Assembly (NCBI GenBank): GCA_963850995.1 | Contig: CAWKNQ010000014.1 | Span: 248,001 to 312,000, forward strand | Source: Gaiellasilicea sp963850995 | Lineage (GTDB): Bacteria > Actinomycetota > Thermoleophilia > Gaiellales > Gaiellaceae | DNA length: 64,000 bases | Reading direction: 5' to 3' | Part shown: one piece after another, positions 1-7,691 of the stretch | Numbering within the stretch: the stretch's first letter is position 1 | How the letters are laid out: every line of letters starts with the position of its first letter | The notes under the pieces: model-generated | What the model was told of the DNA's origin: nothing | Databases searched by the model: none | Seen by the model: only the letters and a program-made list of their open reading frames with translations | Program-made: the position numbers and the translations under genes

Positions 1-122
1 GCCCCAAGGACGACTACACGAAGGCGCTGCTCTCCGCGGTGCCCGTCCCCGACCCGCGGGCGATGAAAGAGCGGAAGGCGGCCCGCCGCAAGCTCAGGCA
101 CGCGCTCGCCGAGAGCATCTAG
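1..122 (+). CDS. C-terminal end of a peptide/oligopeptide ABC transporter ATPase (partial)
   Basis: Only the last 39 codons are in the window, read from base 3 to the TAG at 120-122. The peptide contains YTKALLSAVPVPDP, the signature that follows the nucleotide-binding domain in OppD/OppF/DppF-type ATPases (normally HPYTxALLxAVPxPDP), then a short basic tail. The family hydrolyses ATP on the cytoplasmic face to drive oligopeptide or nickel import. The rest of the transporter would lie to the left of the window. It converges with the acyl-CoA dehydrogenase gene, with six bases between the stops. Which peptide or metal it serves cannot be told from this fragment. Confidence 0.72.
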   Translation, partial: PKDDYTKALLSAVPVPDPRAMKERKAARRKLRHALAESI

Positions 123-128
123 CGCCGG

Positions 129-1262
129 CTACAGACCGAGCTGCTTCGCGATCACCATCCGCTGCACCTCGTTCGTGCCCTCGCCGATCTCGAGGATCTT
201 CTGGTCGCGGTAGAGGCGCGAGATCGCGTACTCGTCCATGAAGCCGTAGCCGCCGTGGATCTGGAGCGCCCAGTTCGCGGCGCGGTTCGAGAGCTCGCCG
301 GTGTAGAGCTTCGCCATCGCCGCCTCTCGTGCGAACGGGCGTCCCTGGTCCTTCAGCCACGCGGCTCGGAGCACGAGCCCGCGTCCCGCCTCGATCTCGG
401 TCGCCATGTCCGCGAGCCGGAACCGCACCGCCTGGAAGCTCGAGATCGGCTTGCCGAACTGCTCCCGCTCCCGCGCGTAGTCGTAGGCGAGGTCGTATGC
501 GCCCTGTGCGAGCCCGACGCCCATCGCCGCGACGGAGATCCGGCCTCCGTCGAGGATCTCGAGGAACTGCTGAAAGCCCGCGCCGCGGGGCCCGAGCAGG
601 TTGCCTTCCGGGACCGCAGCGTCGCGAAACGAGAGCTCGCGCGTGTCCGACGAGCGCCAGCCGAGCTTCTTCATCGGCGCCGAGATCTCGTATCCGGCGG
701 TCCCATTCGTGACGACGATGTTCGAGATCTCGTCCTCACCGGTGCGAGCGGTCAGCGTGACGCCCCAAGTGACGTCCGTGCCGGCGTTGGTGATGAACAT
801 CTTCGAGCCGTTCACGACCCAGTTCCCGTCGCGCAGCTCGGCCGTCGTCCGCGTGTTGCCGGCGTCCGAGCCCGCCTCGGGCTCGGTCAGGCCGAACGCA
901 GCCAGCCTGCGGCCTGAGGCGAGGTCGGGCAGCCACTCCTGCTTCTGCTCCTCGGAGCCGAAGAGGAAGATCGGCATCGTCCCGAGCGAGGTGTGTGCAG
1001 CGACCGTGATCGCCACGGACGAGTCGATCCGCGTCAGCTCCTCGATCGCGAGCGCGTACGAGACCGTGTCGCCGCCGGCCCCGCCGTACTCTTCCGGGAT
1101 CGGCAGTCCCATCACCCCGAGCTCGCCGAGCTCGGCAACGAGCTCGTACGGAAAGCGAGACTCGCGGTCGAGCTCCTCGGCGACCGGGGCCACGCGCTCG
1201 CGCGCGAACTCGCGCACGGTGTCGCGGACGAGCTGCTGCTCCTGGGTCAGGTCGAGGTCCAC
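129..1262 (-). CDS. Acyl-CoA dehydrogenase
   Basis: A 377-residue flavoenzyme of the acyl-CoA dehydrogenase family, which makes the alpha-beta double bond in an acyl-CoA and passes electrons to ETF. The N-terminal helical domain, the middle beta domain (FGLTEPEAGSDAG, FITNAG) and the C-terminal domain (HGGYGFMDEY, then EIGEGTNEVQR) are all present; Glu361 in GEGT sits where the catalytic base lies in SCAD/MCAD-type members. The GTG at 1262 is chosen because the family homology starts at DLDLTQEQQ; the longer open frame runs into the divergent promoter. The nearby biotin carboxylase, enoyl-CoA hydratase and later carboxyltransferase favour a branched-chain (isovaleryl-CoA-like) substrate, but this is inference. 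Confidence 0.9.
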   Translation of the reverse strand: MDLDLTQEQQLVRDTVREFARERVAPVAEELDRESRFPYELVAELGELGVMGLPIPEEYGGAGGDTVSYALAIEELTRIDSSVAITVAAHTSLGTMPIFLFGSEEQKQEWLPDLASGRRLAAFGLTEPEAGSDAGNTRTTAELRDGNWVVNGSKMFITNAGTDVTWGVTLTARTGEDEISNIVVTNGTAGYEISAPMKKLGWRSSDTRELSFRDAAVPEGNLLGPRGAGFQQFLEILDGGRISVAAMGVGLAQGAYDLAYDYAREREQFGKPISSFQAVRFRLADMATEIEAGRGLVLRAAWLKDQGRPFAREAAMAKLYTGELSNRAANWALQIHGGYGFMDEYAISRLYRDQKILEIGEGTNEVQRMVIAKQLGL

Positions 1263-1272
1263 GCGCCGCAGA

Positions 1273-1288
1273 ACCCTACCTACAGGGT
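1273..1288. promoter_or_regulatory. Inverted repeat in the divergent promoter region (possible operator)
   Basis: ACCCT-N6-AGGGT lies just upstream of the acyl-CoA dehydrogenase start and 38 bp before the SCP2-like gene. Its place between divergent lipid-metabolism genes suits a TetR-like repressor site. No regulator gene is adjacent, so this rests on symmetry and position only. Confidence 0.25.
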
Positions 1289-1326
1289 AGATTCGCCTCT
1301 CCACCGACCAAGGAGCGAGAAACGAG

Positions 1327-1635
1327 ATGGCTGAAAGCGTGAAGGAGTTCTTCGACGGCCTCGCGGGCAGGGCGAACGCGGAGAAGCTCGCGGGGATGAA
1401 CAACTCGTACCTGTTCGACATCGAGGGCGCGGGCCAGTGGCGTGTCGCGGTCGCGGACGGGACCGTCGACGTGACCGAGGGCGGGGGCGAGGCGGATACG
1501 ACGATCTCGACCTCCGAGGAGACGATGCTGGCCGTCGTCCGCGGCGAGCAGAACCCGACGACCGCCTACATGACCGGGAAGCTCAAGATCAAGGGCGACA
1601 TGGGCGCCGCGATGAAGTTGCAAAAGCTGTTCTAG
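1327..1635 (+). CDS. SCP2 sterol-binding domain protein
   Basis: A 102-residue stand-alone SCP2-type domain, with no signal peptide or membrane segment. The pattern of a hydrophobic beta strand (WRVAVADGTVDVTEG), then DTTISTSEETMLAVVRGE and the closing GKLKIKGDMGAAMKLQKLF matches small bacterial SCP2 proteins, which bind acyl chains or lipids in a tunnel. An AAGGAG ribosome site precedes the ATG. It is divergent from the acyl-CoA dehydrogenase, consistent with a lipid or acyl-CoA carrier role; the true ligand is unknown. Confidence 0.82.
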   Translation: MAESVKEFFDGLAGRANAEKLAGMNNSYLFDIEGAGQWRVAVADGTVDVTEGGGEADTTISTSEETMLAVVRGEQNPTTAYMTGKLKIKGDMGAAMKLQKLF

Positions 1636-1647
1636 CCTTATAGAACC

Positions 1648-1704
1648 TCTCTCGGGTTTCGGTCGAGAGACATCTCCGCCGCCGCCGTGTGGCTCGGCGG
1701 CGGC
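1648..1704. terminator. Two stacked hairpins between convergent genes
   Basis: TCTCTCG (1648-1654) pairs with CGAGAGA (1664-1670), and GCCGCCGCC (1678-1686) pairs with GGCGGCGGC (1696-1704), the latter followed by a short pyrimidine-rich run. They sit between the SCP2 stop and the convergent biotin carboxylase stop and could end both transcripts. The remaining bases up to 1783 show nothing else. Confidence 0.6.
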
Positions 1705-1783
1705 TTCATCTTCCAGGCCTGCCCAAGGGCCAGGAGCTGATCCGAAAGATCTTCACGCACCTGCGCGTCGAGCTCGTCTTCCT

Positions 1784-3403
1784 CTAGTCCGACTCCAGCT
1801 CGACGAGGAGGGCGCCTCCGGCGACACGGGCGCCCTCCTCGACGTGCACGGCCTTCACCGTCGCGTCGTAGGGCGCCGTGAGCGGCGTTTCCATCTTCAT
1901 CGCCTCGAGCACGAGCAGCGGCCGGCGCGCCTCGACCCGGTCGCCGGGCGCGACGTCGACGCGGATCACGGTTCCCGGCATCGGCGCCGTCACGCTCGTC
2001 TCGCCGCCGCCTGAGGCGTGGTCGTGCGCTGCGCTGTCGACGTCCGGAGCGGGCGCGGGGTGCGCCGGCGGGAGGTTGAGCCGCCAGCCGCCGCGCCAGG
2101 CGCTGTCAGGGAGGCGCAGAGGCGGCTGAGAGAGCGGCGGATGCTCGGTCAGGAACGCCGTCGTCGCCTCCCCGGCGCGCAGGACGGGGTGCGCGACGAG
2201 CCAGCGGAGGAAGGGAAGGTTCGTGGTGACGCCGCCTACCTGGGTCTCGTCGAGCGCGTCTGCGAGCCGCGCGAGCGCTTCGCTCCTCGTCGGCCCGTGC
2301 GCGACGAGCTTCGCGATCATCGGGTCGTACGCGGTGCCCACTTCGTCGCCCTCCTCGACGCCTGCGTCGACGCGGATCCCGTTCGGAAGCCGCAGCCGCT
2401 CGACCGTGCCCGCCTGGGGGAGGAAGGTGCGCGGATCCTCGGCGTAGAGGCGCACCTCGACGGCGTGACCTTGCAACAGACTGTTACTTGGCTCCAGGCG
2501 CTCGCCCTCGGCGACGCGGATCTGGTCGCGGATCAGGTCGCGGCCGGTGACGAGCTCGGTCACGGGATGCTCGACCTGGATCCGGGCGTTGAGCTCGAGG
2601 AAGAAGAACTCGCGCCCGTCGAGCATGAACTCGGCGGTGCCGGCGCTCGCGTAGCCGATCGCCTTCGCGAACGCGACCGCCGCCTCGCTCATGGCCGCGC
2701 GCAGCTCGGGGTCGAGCGCGGGAGAGGGCGACTCCTCGAGCACCTTCTGGTGCCGGCGCTGCACCGAGCAGTCGCGCTCGCCGAGCGCGAGCACGGTGCC
2801 GTGCGTGTCGGCGAGCAGCTGGATCTCGACGTGGCGCGGCCGCTCGACGTAGCGCTCGCAGAAGACCGTGCCGTCGCCGAATGCCGCCTCGGCCTCGCGG
2901 GCCGCGGCCGCAAGCGCCTCCTCGAGCTCGTCCGGCTCGCGGACGACGCGCATGCCGCGGCCGCCGCCCCCCGCGGCCGCCTTGACGAGCAGCGGGAAGC
3001 CGATCGCGTCGGGCTCGCCGCTCGGGACGACGGGCACGCCCGCCCCGGCCGCGATCCGCTTGGCCGCGAGCTTGTCGCCTCCCTGCCGGAGCGCCTCGGG
3101 CGGCGGGCCGACCCAGGTCAGCCCCGCGGCTTCGACCGCCTCGGCGAAGTCCGCGCTCTCGGCGAGGAAGCCGTAACCAGGATGGATCGCGTCGGCCCCG
3201 GCCTCGCGCGCTGCGCGGACGTGCTCCTCGGAGTGGAGGTATGCCGAGATCTCGACCGTCTCCTCCGCCGAGCGCGCGTGCAGGGCGCCGCGGTCGTCGG
3301 GCGCGGCGACGGCGACGGTCGCGATCCCGAGCTCGCGACAGGTGCGGAAGATGCGGACTGCGATCTCGCCGCGGTTCGCCACCAGGAGCTTCCGGATCGC
3401 CAT
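1784..3403 (-). CDS. Acyl-CoA carboxylase biotin carboxylase/BCCP subunit (methylcrotonyl-CoA carboxylase alpha type)
   Basis: A 539-residue biotin-dependent carboxylase subunit. The N-terminal biotin carboxylase domain opens with KLLVANRGEIAVRIFRT; the ATP-grasp glycine loop is at about 143-151 (AAGGGGRGM) and QRRHQKVLEESPSP follows. The C-terminal biotinyl domain carries EAMKMETP with the biotin lysine at 503. ATP and bicarbonate carboxylate the biotin, which is then passed to a carboxyltransferase. The link between the two domains is short: the protein is about 50-130 residues smaller than usual propionyl- or methylcrotonyl-CoA carboxylase alpha chains. The ATG at 3403 is chosen because homology begins at once. 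The likely partner is the carboxyltransferase at 22815-24371. An 18-base stretch of this gene recurs at 59851-59868. Confidence 0.9.
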   Translation of the reverse strand: MAIRKLLVANRGEIAVRIFRTCRELGIATVAVAAPDDRGALHARSAEETVEISAYLHSEEHVRAAREAGADAIHPGYGFLAESADFAEAVEAAGLTWVGPPPEALRQGGDKLAAKRIAAGAGVPVVPSGEPDAIGFPLLVKAAAGGGGRGMRVVREPDELEEALAAAAREAEAAFGDGTVFCERYVERPRHVEIQLLADTHGTVLALGERDCSVQRRHQKVLEESPSPALDPELRAAMSEAAVAFAKAIGYASAGTAEFMLDGREFFFLELNARIQVEHPVTELVTGRDLIRDQIRVAEGERLEPSNSLLQGHAVEVRLYAEDPRTFLPQAGTVERLRLPNGIRVDAGVEEGDEVGTAYDPMIAKLVAHGPTRSEALARLADALDETQVGGVTTNLPFLRWLVAHPVLRAGEATTAFLTEHPPLSQPPLRLPDSAWRGGWRLNLPPAHPAPAPDVDSAAHDHASGGGETSVTAPMPGTVIRVDVAPGDRVEARRPLLVLEAMKMETPLTAPYDATVKAVHVEEGARVAGGALLVELESD

Positions 3404-3530
3404 AGGGGCGAGCTGGGCTGATGGAATTGGCACGTCGTGGTACCCTGAGCCTCCGCCTGATGCGGCGGTTCCTCATCCGCTCGCTGTCTGCCTCTGCCTG
3501 CCGGCTCCCGCCGCCGCAGGAACTCTGTTC

Positions 3531-4769
3531 GTGATCGACGGCCGCGGCTGGGGCCACGGCGTCGGGATGAGCCAGTACGGCGCGCGGGGCTATGCGGAGG
3601 CCGGCTGGGAATACGAGCGGATCCTGATGCACTACTACCGCGGCACGGAGCTCCGCCCTGTCCCGGCCCGCCCCGTGCGCGTCCTGCTCGCCGACGGCCG
3701 CGCGGCCGTCAGGATCCGCTCGACGAAGCCGTTCCGCGTCGTCGACGCGCGGGGCAAGGCGCGGGTGCTGAAGCCCGGCGTGCAGAACCTCGTTGCCGGG
3801 AAGCTGCGCAAGCTGAAGCTGCCGCTCCGATATGAGCCGGGCGCGGCGCCTCTACAGCTCGACGGCGAGGCCTATCGGGGTGCGCTGGTCGTCCACCGCC
3901 GTTCCGGAAAGCTCACGGTCGTCAACAAGCTCCCGCTCGACCGCTACCTGCGCGGCGTCGTGCCGTGGGAGATGCCGGACGACTGGCACCCGGAGGCGCT
4001 GCGCGCGCAGTCGGTCGTGGCGCGCTCGTATGCGCTCGCGACCCTGAAGCCCGGCAAGATCTTCGACCTCTACGCGGACACGCGCAGCCAGGTGTACGGC
4101 GGGATCCGCGCAGAGGAGGACACGACGAACCGCGCGATTGGCTCCACCGCCGGGCAGGTCGTCTCCTGGCAGGGAGGCGTGGCCACGACCTTCTACCACT
4201 CCACCTCCGGCGGCCGGACCGTCTCCAATGCGGAGGCCTGGCCGGGCGCGAGCCCGGTGCCGTACCTCGTCTCCGTCGCCGACCCGCTCGACCGGGGCTC
4301 GAAGCACCACGCATGGGGGCCGTTCGAGCTGACTCCGGCCGAGGTCGGGAACCGGCTCGGCCTCTCGGGCGTGCGTGACGTCGTTCTGACCCGCGGGCCG
4401 GCCGGCCGGGCGACGGAGGTGGCGATCGAGCGCTCGGCCGGTGTGCGCCATGTGTCCGCCACCGACTTTCGCCGCGCGCTCGAGCTCCGCTCGACGTGGT
4501 TCACGGTCCGCGTGCTCCACCTGGAGCAGGCGGCCGGGCGCTCGCTCGCGAGCGCGAACCGGACGGTCGTGCTCCGCGGCTTCGCCAGGGGTCTTCGCAA
4601 GGTGCGGATCGAACGGCAGGTGAACGGCGGCACGTGGAAGCCGCTGCGACGCGTACGCCCGCGTGCCGACGGCTGGTTCAGGGTCACCGTGAAGGCAGGC
4701 CGAACGGCGAGCTACCGGCTCGCGAATCACGTCGCGTCCGGCGCGGCTGTAACCGTAAAAGCGCCTTAA
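3531..4769 (+). CDS. SpoIID/LytB domain protein (cell-wall lytic transglycosylase-like)
   Basis: The frame encodes a SpoIID-type domain: GRGWGHGVGMSQYGARG near the start, then YLRGVVPWEMPDDWHPEALRA, SVVARSYALA and FYHSTSGGRTVSN. Family members cleave glycan strands of peptidoglycan outside the membrane; here the role is probably wall remodelling. The first in-frame start is GTG 3531, but in-frame codons just upstream read LAVCLCLPAPAAAG, a signal-peptide core with an AxA cleavage site. They lack a start codon. An ATG at 3460 encodes a basic start (MRRFLIRSL) one frame away, so a one-base frameshift near 3480-3490 is likely and the true gene probably begins at 3460. The C-terminal 90 residues look like a small beta-rich domain. 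Confidence 0.82.
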   Translation: MIDGRGWGHGVGMSQYGARGYAEAGWEYERILMHYYRGTELRPVPARPVRVLLADGRAAVRIRSTKPFRVVDARGKARVLKPGVQNLVAGKLRKLKLPLRYEPGAAPLQLDGEAYRGALVVHRRSGKLTVVNKLPLDRYLRGVVPWEMPDDWHPEALRAQSVVARSYALATLKPGKIFDLYADTRSQVYGGIRAEEDTTNRAIGSTAGQVVSWQGGVATTFYHSTSGGRTVSNAEAWPGASPVPYLVSVADPLDRGSKHHAWGPFELTPAEVGNRLGLSGVRDVVLTRGPAGRATEVAIERSAGVRHVSATDFRRALELRSTWFTVRVLHLEQAAGRSLASANRTVVLRGFARGLRKVRIERQVNGGTWKPLRRVRPRADGWFRVTVKAGRTASYRLANHVASGAAVTVKAP

Positions 4770-4813
4770 GAGCTTCTAACAAGGACATCATGGACGCCGT
4801 CTACGGTGGGTCG

Positions 4814-6061
4814 ATGCGCTACGTGCTCACTCTCGCGGCCGCGCTTGCGGCCTTTCTGGCGCTCTCCGCGCCCGCCGACGCGTCCCGGTTCGTTCGCTAC
4901 GGCCTCCAGGACGACGCCTGGATCGCGTACGGCCCCGGATCGTTGGACGAACGACTCGACAAGCTCGACCGCATGGGCGTCAAGCTCGTCCGCTACACCC
5001 TGAACTGGCACGAGATCGAGGCTCGGAAGGGCCGGCCCGACTGGGATCGGTCCGATGCGATCCTGCGCGGGCTGGACAAGCGCGGGATCGTCCCTGTAGT
5101 GACGATCTGGGGCACCCCTCGCTGGGCGAACGGAGGCCGCTCGCCGAACTGGGTGCCGCGCTCGAAGTGGACGTTCGCCGGGTTCGCGCGCCGCGCCGCC
5201 GACCGTTACCCGTTCGTACGGAACTGGCTGATCTGGAACGAGCCGAACCAGCGCCGCTGGCTCCGCCCGACTTCGCCGAAGGTCTATACCCAGACGTTGC
5301 TGAACCCCGCCTATGCGGCGATCCACCGGGCGACGCGCGGCGCGAAGGTGGCCGGTGGCGTCACCGCGCCGCGCGGCGCGTACGAGGGCATCTCTCCGGT
5401 CGACTTCATCCGCGGCCTCGACCGAGCCGGGGCGCGGCTCGACGCGTACGCGCACAATCCGTACCCGCTCCATCGACTCGAGACGCCCACCGAAGGCGGC
5501 TGCGGCCACTGCGAGACGATCACGATGGCGACGATCGACCGCCTGCTCCGTGAGGTCCGCAAGGCGTTCGGACCCAAGCGGATCTGGCTCACCGAGTACG
5601 GCTACCAGACGAACCCGCCGGATCCGCTCCTCGGCGTCTCCCGCATACGGCAGGCCCGCTACATCGGCGAGGCGGCGCTCCGCGCCTACCAGACGCCGTA
5701 CGTCGACATGCTGATCCAGTACCTCTACCGGGACGAGCCGAACCTCGCCCGCTGGCAGAGCGGCCTCGTCACCGCAGCGGGGGCCCCGAAACTCTCGCTC
5801 CAGTCGGCGATCCTCCCGTTCGCGCAGGTGTCGCGCGAGGGCCTGCGCACGGTCGTCTGGGGCCAGATCCGGCCCAAGGAAGGCCGCGAGCGCTACATCC
5901 TGCAGCAGTACCGTGACGGCGCGTGGCGCTCGATCGGCGGCCTGCGCACGACCAGCCCGCGTGGCTTCCTGCAGCGCACGGTCAGCGCGTGGCCGGGGGC
6001 GCAGCTCAGGCTCTGGTATCCGTTCGACGCGATCGCGAGCCCGCCCCTCGTCGTCCGCTAG
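4814..6061 (+). CDS. Secreted glycoside hydrolase (clan A / GH5-GH39-like TIM barrel)
   Basis: A 415-residue protein with a signal peptide (MRYVLTLAAALAAFLALSAPADA, cleavage after ADA). The mature part resembles a clan-A glycosidase barrel: IWNEPN gives the expected acid/base Glu143 and WLTEYGYQT gives the expected nucleophile Glu261, 118 residues apart. It probably cleaves a beta-linked polysaccharide outside the cell; the substrate cannot be named. The last ~80 residues form a beta-rich appendage. ATG 4814 is taken because the signal peptide starts there; an in-frame ATG at 4790 is an alternative. It lies 44 bp after the SpoIID-like gene on the same strand and converges with the enoyl-CoA hydratase. 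Confidence 0.8.
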   Translation: MRYVLTLAAALAAFLALSAPADASRFVRYGLQDDAWIAYGPGSLDERLDKLDRMGVKLVRYTLNWHEIEARKGRPDWDRSDAILRGLDKRGIVPVVTIWGTPRWANGGRSPNWVPRSKWTFAGFARRAADRYPFVRNWLIWNEPNQRRWLRPTSPKVYTQTLLNPAYAAIHRATRGAKVAGGVTAPRGAYEGISPVDFIRGLDRAGARLDAYAHNPYPLHRLETPTEGGCGHCETITMATIDRLLREVRKAFGPKRIWLTEYGYQTNPPDPLLGVSRIRQARYIGEAALRAYQTPYVDMLIQYLYRDEPNLARWQSGLVTAAGAPKLSLQSAILPFAQVSREGLRTVVWGQIRPKEGRERYILQQYRDGAWRSIGGLRTTSPRGFLQRTVSAWPGAQLRLWYPFDAIASPPLVVR

Positions 6062-6066
6062 AGCTT

Positions 6067-6081
6067 GTGTTGTTTCAACAC
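6067..6081. terminator. Small palindrome between convergent stop codons
   Basis: GTGTTG-TTT-CAACAC fills almost the whole gap between the glycosidase stop and the enoyl-CoA hydratase stop. It could act as a weak two-way terminator; the stem is only six pairs and there is no T run. Confidence 0.3.
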
Positions 6082-6824
6082 TAAGTTCCCCAGTCGGGGC
6101 TGCGGCGCTCGAGGAAGGCACGCAGGCCTTCCTGGCCCTCGGCGCTCGTGCGGCGCTCCGCGATCCGGCGCGCCGTCTCGGGGCCGTCGGGCCGTTCGAG
6201 GACGAGCTTCTTCGCGTGCCGGGCCGCCCGCGGGCCGGCGCTGGCGAGCTCGGCCAGCACTCGCTCGACCGCAGCGTCGAGGTCGGAGGCAACCTCGTGC
6301 ACGAGCCCGATCCGGAGCGCGGTCGGGGCGTCGAATCGCTCGCCCGTGACGAAGTACCGCCGCGCTGCGCCCGGCCCGATCTTCGCCAGCGCAAAGGGAG
6401 AGATGACGGCCGGGATGATCCCCAGCTTCACCTCGGAGAAGGCGAAGACCGCGCGTTCGTCGGCGACGGCGATGTCCGCGCAGGCCACGAGCCCTGCGCC
6501 GCCCCCGAGCGCGTGCCCCTGAACCCGGGCCACGACCGGGGCGGGACAGCGGTCGATCGCCTCGAGCATCGCTCTCAGTGCGTTCGCGTCGGCCACGTTG
6601 GCGTCGAAGTCGAGGTCGACCGAGGCGCGCATCCACTCGACGTCCGCGCCGGCGCAGAAGCTGGGGCCGTCGCCTGCGAGCAGGACGGCACGGGCCTTGC
6701 CGACGTCGACGAACGCTTCCGCGAGCTCGACGATCAGAGCGGCGTCGAACGCGTTTCGCGTCTCCGGCCGCGCGAGCGTGATCCGGAGCACGTCGCCGTC
6801 CCGCTCGATCCGAAGCGCCCCCAT
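6081..6824 (-). CDS. Enoyl-CoA hydratase/isomerase family (crotonase fold)
   Basis: A 247-residue crotonase-family enzyme. FCAGADVEWM (about 56-65) and GHALGGGAGLVACAD (103-117) give the oxyanion hole, and Glu131 in FSEVKLGIIP is the usual second catalytic glutamate (Glu111, the first one of hydratases, appears as Gly/Ala). It hydrates enoyl-CoA or isomerises a related thioester in the cytoplasm. With the biotin carboxylase and acyl-CoA dehydrogenase nearby, a methylglutaconyl-CoA hydratase role in leucine breakdown is the best guess. Replacement of the first glutamate also occurs in that group and in isomerases, so the reaction is not certain. ATG 6824 starts 24 bp from the divergent DapA-like gene. 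Confidence 0.85.
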   Translation of the reverse strand: MGALRIERDGDVLRITLARPETRNAFDAALIVELAEAFVDVGKARAVLLAGDGPSFCAGADVEWMRASVDLDFDANVADANALRAMLEAIDRCPAPVVARVQGHALGGGAGLVACADIAVADERAVFAFSEVKLGIIPAVISPFALAKIGPGAARRYFVTGERFDAPTALRIGLVHEVASDLDAAVERVLAELASAGPRAARHAKKLVLERPDGPETARRIAERRTSAEGQEGLRAFLERRSPDWGT

Positions 6825-6848
6825 CCCGAGTGAGTCTAAAGTCGACCC

Positions 6849-7691
6849 ATGCTGCGCGGAGCTCTGGCCGCCGCCGTGACGCCGCTCGACGGCGAGCGGC
6901 TCGACGAAGCTGCGTTCGAGCCCTACGTCGAGTTCCTCGCCGAGGGAGGGCTCGACGGACTGCTCGCGCTCGGCACGACCGGCGAGGGCTTGCTCTTCGC
7001 GCGCGAGGAGCGGCAGCGCGCGCTCGAGCTGTTCGCCTCGGCCTCCGGCGGGCGCCTCCAGGTCGCGGCGCACTGCGGGGCCCAGACGACGGCCGACACC
7101 GTCGCGCTGGCGGCGCACGCCGCGGAAGCAGGCGTGGCCGCGGTGGCCGTGATCGGGCCGCCGTACTTCCCCCTCGACGAGCGCGCGCTGCTCGAGCACT
7201 TCGTCGCGGCGGCCGCCGCCTGCGCGCCCGTTCCGTTCTACGTCTACGAGTTCGAGCGCGCGAGCGGCTACGCAGTTCCGCTCGACGTCTTGCACGCGCT
7301 CCGGCAGCGCGCGCCGAACCTCGCCGGTCTGAAGGTCTCCGACGCGCCGTTCGACCGTGTCGCCCCGTACCTGATCGAAGGTCTCGACGTCTTCGTCGGG
7401 GCCGAGGCGCTCCTCTTCGCCGGGCTCGAGGCGGGCGCCGCGGGCGCCGTCTCGGGGCTCGCGGCGGTGTTCCCGGACCGGGTCGCCGCGGTCGTGCGCG
7501 AGCCGTCCGAGGCAGGCGCGATCGCGCTCGGGGAGCTGCGGGCGGCGATCGAGCGCTTCCCGCGCCACGCCGCGTTCAAGTTCTTGCTCGGGCTGCGCGG
7601 GGTGCCCGTGCGAGAGGACGTGCGGCGGCCGTTGCGCGGGTTGAGCGAGGGCGAGCGGCAGGAGCTGCGCGGATGGCTCGAATCGTCGTAG
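6849..7691 (+). CDS. Dihydrodipicolinate synthase/N-acetylneuraminate lyase family protein
   Basis: A 280-residue class I aldolase barrel. GTTGEG at 42-47 binds the carboxylate of the keto acid, Tyr133 in YVYEFERASG is the proton relay, and Lys162 in LAGLKVSD is the Schiff-base lysine. The family includes lysine biosynthesis DapA, sialate lyase and deaminases such as the hydroxyproline-pathway enzyme. True DapA is unlikely because the next gene, which overlaps by 19 bp, is a FAD-dependent amino-acid-type oxidoreductase. That pairing hints at breakdown of an amino acid or sugar acid, possibly hydroxyproline-like; this is inference. Confidence 0.85.
   Translation: MLRGALAAAVTPLDGERLDEAAFEPYVEFLAEGGLDGLLALGTTGEGLLFAREERQRALELFASASGGRLQVAAHCGAQTTADTVALAAHAAEAGVAAVAVIGPPYFPLDERALLEHFVAAAAACAPVPFYVYEFERASGYAVPLDVLHALRQRAPNLAGLKVSDAPFDRVAPYLIEGLDVFVGAEALLFAGLEAGAAGAVSGLAAVFPDRVAAVVREPSEAGAIALGELRAAIERFPRHAAFKFLLGLRGVPVREDVRRPLRGLSEGERQELRGWLESS

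Noticed and set aside
2018..3421. Long plus-strand open frame opposite the biotin carboxylase
   Set aside because: It is an Arg/Asp-rich shadow caused by high GC; the minus frame has full family motifs.
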